Of a DNA stretch of 64,000 nucleotides, positions 53,339-61,776 are shown in pieces; the stretch's first letter is position 1; each line of letters starts with the position of its first letter. Source of the stretch: JBCCOW01 sp038749105 (GTDB lineage Bacteria; Planctomycetota; Phycisphaerae; Phycisphaerales; Phycisphaeraceae); assembly GCA_038749105.1 (NCBI GenBank), contig JBCDIM010000014.1:1-64000 (forward strand), in the 5' to 3' direction. The notes under the pieces are model-generated. The model made no database searches. It worked only from the letters and a program-made list of their open reading frames with translations, and was not told where the DNA came from. Both the position numbers and the translations under genes were made by a program.

Positions 53339-54220
53339 ATGCTCCGAAGCCACGCCCGCCAGGCCTTCACCCTCATCGAACTCCTGGTCACCCTCACCAT
53401 CATCGCCGTGGTCCTCGGCATCGCCCTGCCCACCTTCTCGCACGTCCGCACCACCGCGCGGGAGTCTCAGGACGTAAACCTCACCCGGCAGACCGGCGTC
53501 GCGCTGCTGGCCCACGCCACCGACCACCGCGGCCGACTCCCGGGCCTCGAACGCCTCACCTCTGTCCGGAAGAACTCGGGCATCAAGACCGGCGGCCGCG
53601 ACGCCACCTGGGTCGATGTCCTGCTCAACAAGGGCTACGCCGCCTCGCCCCTCATGTTCGCCGACTCCACCGTCGACACCTCCGGCGACTACGGCAACTC
53701 CGTCGGCCTCATCCGGTACCACTTCTCCAAGTACACCCGCAACTGCAACAGCTCCGTCGACAACCCCGCCGACTATGCCCCCCCCGCCAGCACCCCCGGC
53801 CCCTACTCACGCTACACCTGGAAGGGCCGAGGCGTCCGCAACTGCATGGGCCCCGACATCCAGTCCATCGCCAACCCCTCCGACAAGTTCATGGCCGCCG
53901 AGTCCCTCGAGGGCGAAGCCTGGGCCTACCTCTCCGACGACTCGGGCCCCGCCCACATCCGTCACTCCAACTACACCGGACACTACGCCATGTTCGACGG
54001 CTCCGCCGCCGCCCTCTCCTTCCAAGACGTCTTCAACGCCCCCTACGACGAGTCCGCCGAAGTCATCGGCCCGCCCAAGGGCAGCGGCCGAGACATCGCC
54101 AACAACTGGATCTACAACCTCCGTCACCTCGGCATGGTCGGCAAGCACCGCAACACCGCCTTCGGCACCAACTACACCTCCGCCGAGTTCTTCCCCGCCT
54201 GGGCCCCCTGGATCAACTAA
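53339..54220 (+). CDS. Prepilin-leader secreted protein, copy 1
   Basis: A 293-residue pilin-like protein. The leader HARQA/FTLIELLVTLTIIAVVLGIALPTFSHVRTTARESQDVN matches the prepilin peptidase site and hydrophobic helix. The body contains YFHFSK-type Tyr/Asn-rich strands and HSNYTGHYAMFDGSAAALSFQDVF, the region that carries the H-X9-DG motif in the family. It ends AEFFPAWAPWIN. AGGGGA precedes the ATG. A very similar gene follows at 54545 with the same start context and terminator, so the pair arose by tandem duplication. Function unproven; probably a pseudopilin or an extracellular protein using the pilin pathway. Confidence 0.87.
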   Translation: MLRSHARQAFTLIELLVTLTIIAVVLGIALPTFSHVRTTARESQDVNLTRQTGVALLAHATDHRGRLPGLERLTSVRKNSGIKTGGRDATWVDVLLNKGYAASPLMFADSTVDTSGDYGNSVGLIRYHFSKYTRNCNSSVDNPADYAPPASTPGPYSRYTWKGRGVRNCMGPDIQSIANPSDKFMAAESLEGEAWAYLSDDSGPAHIRHSNYTGHYAMFDGSAAALSFQDVFNAPYDESAEVIGPPKGSGRDIANNWIYNLRHLGMVGKHRNTAFGTNYTSAEFFPAWAPWIN

Positions 54221-54544
54221 GGCCACACACACCATCCCCCGCCCCTGATCGGTCGGAGCCTGCGGACCCAGTCCGCGGCTCCGGCTTTTTTTTGGCAAAC
54301 CCAACGCACACCAGAGAGCCATCCCCCGCCCCCATACCTCTCCAAACGCCTTGTTTACCCAGCTTCACCCGCCCGCAGAGCCCACCCCCAAACCCGCCCG
54401 CCCCGCCTTTTTCACGAACCCCCGCTAGCCCGCGGCTCCACCCGTGGCACTCTTCCGGCTCACCGCCCCACCGCGGGCAAACCACTCCACACGGTCGGCC
54501 ATGATCCCGCCAACCGCTCGACCCTCCAGCTCAGGGGAAACCAC
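54221..54544 (+). other. Duplicated intergenic cassette between the two prepilin genes
   Basis: This 324-base space holds the terminator of copy 1 and then a leader for copy 2. From 54353 (tttacccagcttcacc) to 54544 it is an imperfect repeat of 53157-53338, including the words gtggcac-cttccg-ctcaccgccccacc and cagctcaggggaaaccac just before both start codons. No gene is seen in it. Confidence 0.8.
54255..54293 (+). terminator. Terminator of prepilin copy 1
   Basis: A hairpin ggagcctgcggac-cca-gtccgcggctcc is followed by ggc and a T8 run. It has a near-identical copy at 55453. Confidence 0.9.
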
Positions 54545-55417
54545 ATGCTCCGCCGTTCCACCCGCCAGGCCTTCACCCTCGTCGAACTCCTGGTCACCCT
54601 CACCATCATTGCCGTCGTCCTCGGCATCGCACTGCCCACCTTCTCGCACGTCCGCACCTCCGCCGACGAGTCGTTCGACCTCAACTACTCCCGCCAGAGC
54701 TCGATCGCCCTGCTCACCTTCGCCGGCGACAACAAGGGCCGGCTGCCCGCCCTCGAGAGCATCCGCGAAGGCCAGAAGAACCCCGGCATCGATATGCCCG
54801 GCTCTCGCCTCACCTGGATCGACGTCCTGCTCAACGAGGGCTACGCCGACTCGCCCATGATGTTCACCGACTCCACGATCGACACCTCGGGCGGCGACGG
54901 CACCTACGGCAACGCCATCGGGCTCATCCGCTACCACTACTCCAGCTACGCCCTCCGCTGCCAGCCCACACGCGACTCCTGGATCGACATCTCGCCCCCC
55001 TCGATCAGCACCAACCCGTTCTCTGACTATACCTGGGCCGGCCGCGGCATCCGCCACGGCTGGGGCCCCGACATCGAGACTATCCACAAGCCCTCCGAGA
55101 AGTTCATGACCGCCGAGGCCGTCGAAGGCTCCGCCTGGGCCGGCCTCTCCGCCTGGCGTGGCACCGCCAACATCCGCCACCGCAACTACACCGGGCACTA
55201 CACCTACTTCGACGGCTCCGTCGCCGCCCTCACCTTCGAAGACGTCTTTGGGGCCCCCTACGACGAAAACCCCGAGCCCATCGGCCCCGCCCCCGCCGAC
55301 ACCTGGCTCTACAACCTCCGCCACCTCGGCATGACCGGCGGCTTCAACAACAAGCAGTACGGCCACCACTACACCTCCGCCGAAACCTTCCCCGCCTGGG
55401 CCCCCTGGATGCCCTGA
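54545..55417 (+). CDS. Prepilin-leader secreted protein, copy 2
   Basis: A 290-residue paralogue of the gene at 53339. Leader RQA/FTLVELLVTLTIIAVVLGIALPTFSHVRTSADESF is nearly identical. The middle has diverged (YHYSSYALRCQPTRDSWIDISPPS), while the C-terminal block IRHRNYTGHYTYFDGSVAALTFEDVFGAPYDE and the ending AETFPAWAPWMP are conserved. The start context and terminator also match copy 1. The divergence in the middle against conserved ends suggests that the surface-exposed part is evolving faster. Confidence 0.87.
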   Translation: MLRRSTRQAFTLVELLVTLTIIAVVLGIALPTFSHVRTSADESFDLNYSRQSSIALLTFAGDNKGRLPALESIREGQKNPGIDMPGSRLTWIDVLLNEGYADSPMMFTDSTIDTSGGDGTYGNAIGLIRYHYSSYALRCQPTRDSWIDISPPSISTNPFSDYTWAGRGIRHGWGPDIETIHKPSEKFMTAEAVEGSAWAGLSAWRGTANIRHRNYTGHYTYFDGSVAALTFEDVFGAPYDENPEPIGPAPADTWLYNLRHLGMTGGFNNKQYGHHYTSAETFPAWAPWMP

Positions 55418-55452
55418 CCCGACCCACCCCACTCCCCAGCCCCTGATCGGTC

Positions 55453-55490
55453 GGAGCTCGCGGACCCAGTCCGCGGCTCCGGCTTTTTTT
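55453..55490 (+). terminator. Terminator of prepilin copy 2
   Basis: A hairpin ggagctcgcggac-cca-gtccgcggctcc, then ggc and a T7 run; it differs from the copy 1 terminator by two bases in the stem. Confidence 0.9.
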
Positions 55491-55539
55491 GTTCCGCCAA
55501 TCGGTTTCCAATCCTCAGCCAACCCGCGATAATCCCCCC

Positions 55540-56619
55540 ATGCTCCGCGTCGGCAACCTCACCCTCCACAACAACGCCCTGCTCGCCCCGGTCGCCGGCT
55601 ACTTCGACCTCGCGTTCCGCCTCGTCGCCCGCTCCGTCCCCGGCTCGCCCTGCCTCACCCACCACGTGGGGTCACACCTGGACAGCGGCGACGGCACCTA
55701 CGGCGCCCTCGGCCTCGCCTTCACCGAACTGCTCTGCCCCCACTCCCTGCTCCGCGAAACCCACAAGGCCATGTGGCGCGCCGCCACCGCCCCCGAAGAC
55801 AACCCCGTCGGCATGCAGCTCTACGGCTCCGACCCCGACATCCTCGCCGAAGCCGCCCGCTGGGCCGAGGCCCACGGTGCCACCCTCATCGACATCAACA
55901 TGGGCTGCCCCGTCGATAAGGTCACCAAAAAGCACGGCGGCTCCAAGCTCCTCTGCGACCCTGGGCACGCCGTCAACCTCGCCGAAACCGTCGTCAAGTC
56001 CGTCAGCGTCCCCGTCACCGCCAAGATCCGCCTCGGCTGGGACGACTCCTGCATCGTCGCCGACTCCCTCCCGCCCAGGCTCTGCGACGTGGGCATCCAG
56101 ATGGTCACCGTCCACGGCCGAACCACCGCCATGCGCTTCAAGCCGTCCGTCCGCCTCGACGGGATTGCCATGACAGTGGAAGCCGTCAAGAAGAGATTTC
56201 CGGGGGTCCCGGTCATCGGCAACGGCGATATCACCTCCGCCGACGATGCCGCCCACATGATCGACGTCACCGGCTGCGATGGCGTCATGGTCGCCCGCGG
56301 CGCCATGGGCCAGCCCTGGCTCTTCCGCGATATCTCCCACCGCCTCGCCACCGGCACCAACCCCGCCCCCCTGCCCCGCCACACCAAAGCCCAGCTCGTC
56401 CTCGACCACTTCGAGAATATGGCCCGCCTCCGCGACCCCGTCTACGCCCTCAAGACCATCAAGGGCCGCATCTCCAAATACTCCGCCCACCTCCAGCCCT
56501 GGCCCGGCCTCCGCCGAGACATCCAACCCCTCCACGACCCCAACGCCTTCCGCGACTTCTGGCACGCCGGCATGCAAAAACTGCTGACCGACGAAGCCTT
56601 GTCACCCGCCGCCGCCTGA
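55540..56619 (+). CDS. dus: tRNA-dihydrouridine synthase family protein
   Basis: A 359-residue FMN-dependent TIM-barrel enzyme that reduces uridine in tRNA. NALLAPVAGYFDLAFR begins the barrel; the catalytic Cys lies in INMGCPVDKVTKKHGGSKLL; FMN-phosphate-binding GNGDITS and VARGAMGQPWLFRDI follow. It resembles DusB most. An inserted segment (SVPGSPCLTHHVGSHLDSGDGTYG) between the first strand and helix is longer than in DusB. The ATG at 55540 is chosen because the barrel starts there. Confidence 0.9.
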   Translation: MLRVGNLTLHNNALLAPVAGYFDLAFRLVARSVPGSPCLTHHVGSHLDSGDGTYGALGLAFTELLCPHSLLRETHKAMWRAATAPEDNPVGMQLYGSDPDILAEAARWAEAHGATLIDINMGCPVDKVTKKHGGSKLLCDPGHAVNLAETVVKSVSVPVTAKIRLGWDDSCIVADSLPPRLCDVGIQMVTVHGRTTAMRFKPSVRLDGIAMTVEAVKKRFPGVPVIGNGDITSADDAAHMIDVTGCDGVMVARGAMGQPWLFRDISHRLATGTNPAPLPRHTKAQLVLDHFENMARLRDPVYALKTIKGRISKYSAHLQPWPGLRRDIQPLHDPNAFRDFWHAGMQKLLTDEALSPAAA

Positions 56620-56651
56620 CCCGTGTAGCGAGAGGGCCGACAGGCCCCCGC

Positions 56652-57464
56652 TCACTCCCGCCGCAGCACCAACACCACCCCCAGGTCTTCTCCCCCTAAT
56701 CGCACCCGCCGCTCGATCTCGTGGTGGAACGTGTACGTCGCCACATGCCTCAACCGCGGCTCACTCCGCAGCAGCGAACGCAGCTGCGTAATCCCGTACG
56801 TCCGGAAGTCCCAGCACGACTCATACCGTTTAACGCTATCAATGCCCTCACCCTGCACCGTCAACCGGCTCCGCACCCGCTCCAACCGCGTGGTCCGATC
56901 CGCCGGCCAGCTCTTGATCGTGCAGTCCACCCGCACCCCGTCCCGCGTCGCCCGCCACCGCTCTACTTGCGTTTCTCGGTCCGTGTAGTCCGTCAGGTGC
57001 AGCCCCAGCACATACACCCCGCCCGGTGCAAGCCAGTCCGCCGCCTCCCGCAAATGCGCCCTTGCCCCCTCCTCGTCCAACACATACTTGAACGAGCTCA
57101 CCAAACAGAACATCAAGTCCACCTTCCCCCGAAGCCCATGGATTCCATCCGTGGGCCGCGCTGCTTGACCCATGAAGTCCTCAAACCACCCCTCCCACAC
57201 GCGCGCCCCCTTCCCCAACCGATCCCGCGCCGCCCGCACCATCGCCGGCTCCGCATCAAACCCACTGACCCCAAAACCCCGCTCCGCCAACGCCTCCAAC
57301 AACCGCCCCGTCCCGCACGCCGGCTCCAACGCGGTCTTCCCCCCGCTCCGCCCATACTTCTCCGACACCGCCGCCAAAAAACCCGCCTCCTTCTGCGTAT
57401 CCACATCAAAAATGATGTCGTAATACAACGGCGTCGCGTACCAATCGAACGGCTCAAACTCCAT
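56652..57464 (-). CDS. Class I SAM-dependent methyltransferase
   Basis: A 270-residue predicted methyltransferase. Motif I is ALEPACGTGRLLEALAERGFGVSGFD; later KVDLMFCLVSSFKYVLDEEGARAHL and PGGVYVLGLHLTD are typical of small-molecule methyltransferases. The C-terminal FRTYGITQLRSLLR resembles the substrate cap. I chose the ATG at 57464 rather than 57500 because MEFEPFDWYATPLYYDIIFD matches the usual start of such proteins. The substrate is unknown. It is divergent from uxaC, with 50 bases between. Confidence 0.82.
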   Translation of the reverse strand: MEFEPFDWYATPLYYDIIFDVDTQKEAGFLAAVSEKYGRSGGKTALEPACGTGRLLEALAERGFGVSGFDAEPAMVRAARDRLGKGARVWEGWFEDFMGQAARPTDGIHGLRGKVDLMFCLVSSFKYVLDEEGARAHLREAADWLAPGGVYVLGLHLTDYTDRETQVERWRATRDGVRVDCTIKSWPADRTTRLERVRSRLTVQGEGIDSVKRYESCWDFRTYGITQLRSLLRSEPRLRHVATYTFHHEIERRVRLGGEDLGVVLVLRRE

Positions 57465-57514
57465 AGCCCCGCAGATTACCCCCTCAGCCACCCCACGCAA
57501 TTATCATCCCGTCC

Positions 57515-58960
57515 ATGGCCCCCACCTCCACCACCACCGCCCCCTTCATCACCGACGACTTCCTGCTCTCCTGCGACGCCGCCCAACGGCTCTACCACGA
57601 CCACGCCGCCGCGCAGCCCATCTACGACTACCACTGCCACCTGCCACCCGACGAGCTCGCCGCCAACCGCACGTTCGACAACCTCTACGACATCTGGCTC
57701 GCCGGCGACCACTACAAGTGGCGGGCCATGCGTGCCAACGGCACCGACGAATCGTTCTGCACCGGCGATGCAGACCCCTATGACAAGTTCCTCGCCTTCG
57801 CCAAGACCGTCCCCAACACCATCCGCAACCCGCTCTACCACTGGACCCACCTCGAGCTCCAGCGCTACTTCGGCATCGACACCCTCCTCAACGAAGACAC
57901 CGCCCCCGACATCTGGCAGGCCGCCAACGCCCAGCTCCCCGAGCTCAACATCGCCGCCATCCTCGACCGCTTCAACGTCGCGCTGATCGGCACCACCGAC
58001 GACCCCGCCGACAGCCTCGAACACCACGCCGCCCTGGCCGAGTCATCCCCCTACGACACCACCGTCATCCCCGCGTTCCGCCCCGACAAGTCTCACAACC
58101 TCACCGACCTCCCCGCCTGGAACGCCGTCGTCGACAGCATCGCAGACGCCGCCGGTGTCAGCATCTCGAGCTTCGACGACTTCCTCGACGCCCTGAAAAA
58201 GCGTCACGCCTACTTCCACGACCTCGGCTCCCGCATCTCCGACCACGGCCTGACCCACCTCCCCGACCACGCCCTGTCCGAAGCCGATGCCGCCACCGTC
58301 TTCCAACACGCTCGGAACGGCGACCCCATCACCGACCATGACGCCGCGGGCTTCACCGGCTTCATGCTCCTGTTCTTCGGCCAGCTCGACCACGCCGCCG
58401 GATGGACCCATCAGCTCCATCTCGGCGCGATGCGCAACAACAACGCCTGGGCCCTCAAGCATCTCGGCCCCGACACCGGCTTCGACTCCATCGGCGACTT
58501 CCGCCAGGGGCCCGGCCTCCGCCGACACCTCGGCACCCTCGCCGGACTAGAAGCCCTGCCCCAGACCGTGCTCTACAACCTCAACCCCGCCGACAACTAC
58601 CTCTTCGCCACCATGATCGGCAACTACCAGGATGGAAAGACCCCCGGCAAGGTCCAGTACGGCTCGGGCTGGTGGTTCCTCGACCAGGCCGAGGGCATGA
58701 CCTGGCAGCTCAACGCCCTGTCCAACCTCGGGCTGCTCACCAAGTTCGTCGGCATGCTCACCGACTCCCGCTCGTTCCTGTCCTACCCCCGGCACGAGTA
58801 CTTCCGCCGGCTGCTCTGCGACCTGCTCGGCCGCGACGTCGAGGCCGGCCTCCTGCCCCGCGACTACGGCCTGCTGGGCAAGACCGTCGAAGACATCAGC
58901 TTCGGTAACGCCAAGCGCTACTTTGGCGTGGGGCTCAACCCACGCTACGCCGAGGGCTAG
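57515..58960 (+). CDS. uxaC: Glucuronate isomerase
   Basis: A 481-residue amidohydrolase-fold enzyme that converts D-glucuronate to D-fructuronate (and galacturonate to tagaturonate). PIYDYHCHLPPDELAANRTFDNLYDIWLAGDHYKWRAMR is the family start, including the HxH motif. IGTTDDPADSLEHH and LLTDSRSFLSYPRHEYFRRLLC are also typical. The length fits (460-480). Planctomycetes degrade algal and plant uronates; no other uronate gene is in the window. Confidence 0.95.
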   Translation: MAPTSTTTAPFITDDFLLSCDAAQRLYHDHAAAQPIYDYHCHLPPDELAANRTFDNLYDIWLAGDHYKWRAMRANGTDESFCTGDADPYDKFLAFAKTVPNTIRNPLYHWTHLELQRYFGIDTLLNEDTAPDIWQAANAQLPELNIAAILDRFNVALIGTTDDPADSLEHHAALAESSPYDTTVIPAFRPDKSHNLTDLPAWNAVVDSIADAAGVSISSFDDFLDALKKRHAYFHDLGSRISDHGLTHLPDHALSEADAATVFQHARNGDPITDHDAAGFTGFMLLFFGQLDHAAGWTHQLHLGAMRNNNAWALKHLGPDTGFDSIGDFRQGPGLRRHLGTLAGLEALPQTVLYNLNPADNYLFATMIGNYQDGKTPGKVQYGSGWWFLDQAEGMTWQLNALSNLGLLTKFVGMLTDSRSFLSYPRHEYFRRLLCDLLGRDVEAGLLPRDYGLLGKTVEDISFGNAKRYFGVGLNPRYAEG

Positions 58961-59043
58961 GCCGCAACGCGACACCAACCTGAGCGCCGTGCAAGCCTTG
59001 AAAAGAATTTATTCCCAGGGGCCTTGACCCGCGTGGATTATTT

Positions 59044-59082
59044 TGTAAGCTTGCGTTTACATAAAGTAAATTTACACTTACA
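59044..59082. promoter_or_regulatory. Candidate operator: nested AT-rich palindrome
   Basis: TTTAC-N5-GTAAA (59056-59070) is nested in TGTAAG (59044-59049) / CTTACA (59077-59082), both centred on 59063, and overlaps GTAAATTTAC at 59066-59075. The AT-richness stands out against the GC-rich surroundings. It ends 14 bases before the desaturase-like gene. A weak promoter (TTGACC at 59024, TAAGCT at 59046, spacing 16) lies at its left edge. A repressor site is inferred. Confidence 0.55.
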
Positions 59083-59095
59083 CAAGGGTTTTCGG

Positions 59096-59911
59096 ATGCT
59101 GATCCCCGCCATCGTCTTCGCCGCCGCCGTCCTCATGATCGCCGTCGAGCTCCGTCGTCCCGCCCGACGCTGGCCCCACGTTGCGGGCTGGTGGTTCCGC
59201 GCGATCCTGCTTAACGGCCTTCAGGTCGGCGTCGTGTTTGCCGCCGGCGCCTTCTGGGACCCTTGGCTCCAGCAGCACCGCCCCTGGTCAGCCGACGCCC
59301 TAGGTCCCGTCGGTGGGGCCCTGCTCGGCTACCTCGCCATCACGTTCGTCTACTACTGGTGGCACCGAGCGCGTCACCAGCTGCCTTTGCTCTGGCGCTG
59401 GCTCCATCAGGTGCACCACAGCCCCCAGCGGCTCGAGGTCCTCGCCAGCTTCTACAAACACCCGCTCGAAGTCCTCGTCAATGGCGTGCTCTCAAGCGTC
59501 ATCCTCTACGCCCTGGTCGGCCTCGACCCCCAGACCGCGGCCTACGCGGTCCTCCTCACCGGGTTGGCCGAACTGTTCTACCACTGGAATGTCCCCACGC
59601 CCCACGCCCTGGGCTACCTCTTCCAACGCCCCGAGATGCACTGCGTCCACCACGAGCACGGCCACCATCACCACAACTACTCCGACCTGCCCCTCTGGGA
59701 CATGCTCTTCGGCACCTTCCACAACCCCAAGACCTGGCGTACCGAGGACGGCAAACGCTGCGGCCTCGGCACCACCGAGCACCAGCTCGGCAGGATGCTC
59801 CTCGGCAAAGACCTCACGCCCGAAGCCGAGAACCAGCGGAACCCGCACACCCGTGCGCACCCCCACCAGATCCCCGATCCCCAAGCTCAAGAGACCCGTC
59901 ATGCCGCTTAA
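59096..59911 (+). CDS. Sterol desaturase/fatty acid hydroxylase family membrane enzyme
   Basis: A 271-residue polytopic di-iron enzyme. The histidine clusters are visible: HRARH (His90, His94; HX3H), HQVHH (His104, His107, His108; HX2HH) and the C-terminal MHCVHHEHGHHHHNYSD. GFRMLIPAIVFAAAVLMIAVEL is the first membrane segment. It would introduce a hydroxyl or double bond into a lipid; the substrate is unknown. I chose the ATG at 59096 because the frame upstream from 59024 encodes the AT-rich operator. It starts an operon with two further membrane-protein genes. Confidence 0.88.
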   Translation: MLIPAIVFAAAVLMIAVELRRPARRWPHVAGWWFRAILLNGLQVGVVFAAGAFWDPWLQQHRPWSADALGPVGGALLGYLAITFVYYWWHRARHQLPLLWRWLHQVHHSPQRLEVLASFYKHPLEVLVNGVLSSVILYALVGLDPQTAAYAVLLTGLAELFYHWNVPTPHALGYLFQRPEMHCVHHEHGHHHHNYSDLPLWDMLFGTFHNPKTWRTEDGKRCGLGTTEHQLGRMLLGKDLTPEAENQRNPHTRAHPHQIPDPQAQETRHAA

Positions 59912-60431
59912 ACCCAACCCCCTCACAACACGCTTCCGACGCGCCCTGCCTTGGGTGGTGCTGCTGGGCATCGGTGCACTGAACCTGCTGGGCGCAGCGC
60001 TCGGCTCCCGGGCCATCCAGGGCGTCGCCCTCGCCACCGCCGCGTCACCCGCCCCCAAGGTCTTCTCCGCCGTCCGTGGCCTCGAGACGTACTCCACGCG
60101 GTTCTTCATCGAGTGGACCGACACCGATGGCATTGATCACTCACGCGAGCTCACCCCCGAGCTCAACGCCCGGATCCTCGGCCCCTACAACCGACGCAAC
60201 GCCTACGGCGCCGTCCTCGCCTACGGCCCGGTGCTCCCCGAAGACCTCCGCGATGCCGTGACCAAATACGCCCTCTGCGGCGACGCCCCGCTGCTCCGCG
60301 AGCTCGGTATCGATCCCCAAACCCTCGCGGGCCCCGTGCGCATCCGCCTCGAACCGCTGCCCGGCTCCTCCCTCGGCGACCTCCCCACCCAATGGGAACC
60401 CTCATGCACCCCTCCACCCAACCCTCGCTAG
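59901..60431 (+). CDS. Small membrane protein in the desaturase operon
   Basis: A 176-residue protein I do not recognise. It has one N-terminal hydrophobic helix (ALPWVVLLGIGALNLLGAAL), then a soluble domain with FFIEWTDTDGIDHSRELTPELNARILGPYNRRNAYGAVLAYGP. It starts 11 bases before the stop of the desaturase gene, and the next gene begins 40 bases before its own stop, so all three are translationally coupled. The order suggests a helper of the HTTM/DCC protein. Confidence 0.72.
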   Translation: MPLKPNPLTTRFRRALPWVVLLGIGALNLLGAALGSRAIQGVALATAASPAPKVFSAVRGLETYSTRFFIEWTDTDGIDHSRELTPELNARILGPYNRRNAYGAVLAYGPVLPEDLRDAVTKYALCGDAPLLRELGIDPQTLAGPVRIRLEPLPGSSLGDLPTQWEPSCTPPPNPR

Positions 60432-61690
60432 CGGCCGAGACTCGCACACTTGCCTGGACCCCCGCGGGGTACACCGTCTTCCGGGTTGTGTTGGGCCTCT
60501 ATCTGCTGGTCCACTTCGTCCAGCTCCTGCCCTACGCCGGCGAGCTGTTCTCTTCCCAGGGCATGCTCCCCGAGGCGGGCCTCAGCCCGATCGCCTTCCT
60601 CTTCCCCAACCTCCTGAGCGTCGCCGACAGCCCGGGGTTTGTGATCGCGTTCCTCCTCGCCACGATCACCTGTTCGGCCCTGTTCACCCTGGGCATCGCT
60701 CACCGCGTCGCCGCCCTGCTGCTCTGGTATGCCTGGGCGTGCCTGCTGGGCCGGAACGTCCTGATCCTCAACCCGTCGATCCCTTACGTCGGCTGGCTCC
60801 TGCTCGCCCACCTCTTCGTCCCGCCTACTCGCCGGAAAAACGACAGCGAACCCTGGCACATGCCGCCCGCCGTCTACGTCTCCGCCTGGGCCCTGCTTGC
60901 CCTGGGCTACACCTACTCGGGCCTGACCAAGCTCGATAGCCCCTCCTGGCTGAACGGGACCGCCATCGCCCGGGTCCTCGACAACCCACTGGCCCGACCC
61001 ACCCCGCTCCGCGACCTGATCCTCAGCCTCCCGGCCGCCGCACTCGCGGCCATGACCTACGCCGCCCTGGCCCTCGAGCTCGCCTTCGCGCCCCTCGCTC
61101 TGGTCCGCCGGCTCCGCCCCTGGATCTGGGCCGCGATGCTCATCATGCACCTCGGGCTCCTGCTGCTCATCGATTTTGCCGATCTCACCACAGGCATGCT
61201 CCTGATCCATGCCCTGACCTTCAACCCCGCCTGGCTGACCCGGCGCAAACCCAGCACCCCTGACGAACGTCCTATGATTCAGACGATGCCCGAGATGATT
61301 TATTACGACGGCGACTGCGGCCTCTGCCACCGGTGGGTCAAGTTCGTCATGCCCCGCGACCCCGACGGATCGAAGTTCGCCTTCAGCCCCATCAACAGCG
61401 GGACCTTCAACCAGCGCATCCCCGCCGAGCAGCGCGAGGGCCTGCCCGACTCGATCCTCGTCCAGCGCGCCGACGGCACCCTGCTCGCCAAGTCCTCTGC
61501 CGTCTTCCACATCCTCCGCCAGATCGGCGGCGGCTGGAAGCTCCTCGCCAGCACCCTCGCCATCATCCCTCGCCCGGTCCGCGATTGGGGCTATGACCGC
61601 GTCGCCGCGATCCGCCACCGCCTGTTCAAGAAGCCCACCGAAGCCTGCCCCATGATGCCCCCCGAGCTCCGCGGCCGGTTCCACTTCTGA
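60392..61690 (+). CDS. HTTM domain protein fused to a DCC-family (DUF393) domain
   Basis: A 432-residue protein with two parts. Residues 20-290 form a polytopic HTTM domain, related to vitamin K-dependent carboxylase, with about eight helices (TVFRVVLGLYLLVHFVQLLPY and AALALELAFAPLALV). Residues 302-432 are a thiol-disulphide oxidoreductase DCC domain: MIYYDGDCGLCHRWVKFVM (Cys308, Cys311) with the DxDCxxC motif. These two families are often neighbours; here they are one chain. The start may be the ATG at 60392 or 60404, both inside the previous gene. The function is not established. Confidence 0.87.
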   Translation: MGTLMHPSTQPSLAAETRTLAWTPAGYTVFRVVLGLYLLVHFVQLLPYAGELFSSQGMLPEAGLSPIAFLFPNLLSVADSPGFVIAFLLATITCSALFTLGIAHRVAALLLWYAWACLLGRNVLILNPSIPYVGWLLLAHLFVPPTRRKNDSEPWHMPPAVYVSAWALLALGYTYSGLTKLDSPSWLNGTAIARVLDNPLARPTPLRDLILSLPAAALAAMTYAALALELAFAPLALVRRLRPWIWAAMLIMHLGLLLLIDFADLTTGMLLIHALTFNPAWLTRRKPSTPDERPMIQTMPEMIYYDGDCGLCHRWVKFVMPRDPDGSKFAFSPINSGTFNQRIPAEQREGLPDSILVQRADGTLLAKSSAVFHILRQIGGGWKLLASTLAIIPRPVRDWGYDRVAAIRHRLFKKPTEACPMMPPELRGRFHF

Positions 61691-61699
61691 TTCACACAG

Positions 61700-61772
61700 A
61701 CGACGGAGACACGCAAGGCACGGCGAACACTCGCTGCGTGTGATCCCTGCGTGCTCCGTGCCTCCGTGGTGC
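61700..61772. repeat. Imperfect inverted intergenic repeat
   Basis: The words gacggagacacgcaaggcacgg and tgctccgtgcctccgtgg lie on either side of a GC loop in the 86-base gap. They are related by an imperfect inverted symmetry (ggcacgg / ccgtgcc), with the core ccgtgcctccgtg. It could be a degenerate terminator or a dispersed repeat; no T run is present. Confidence 0.45.
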
Positions 61773-61776
61773 AGAC

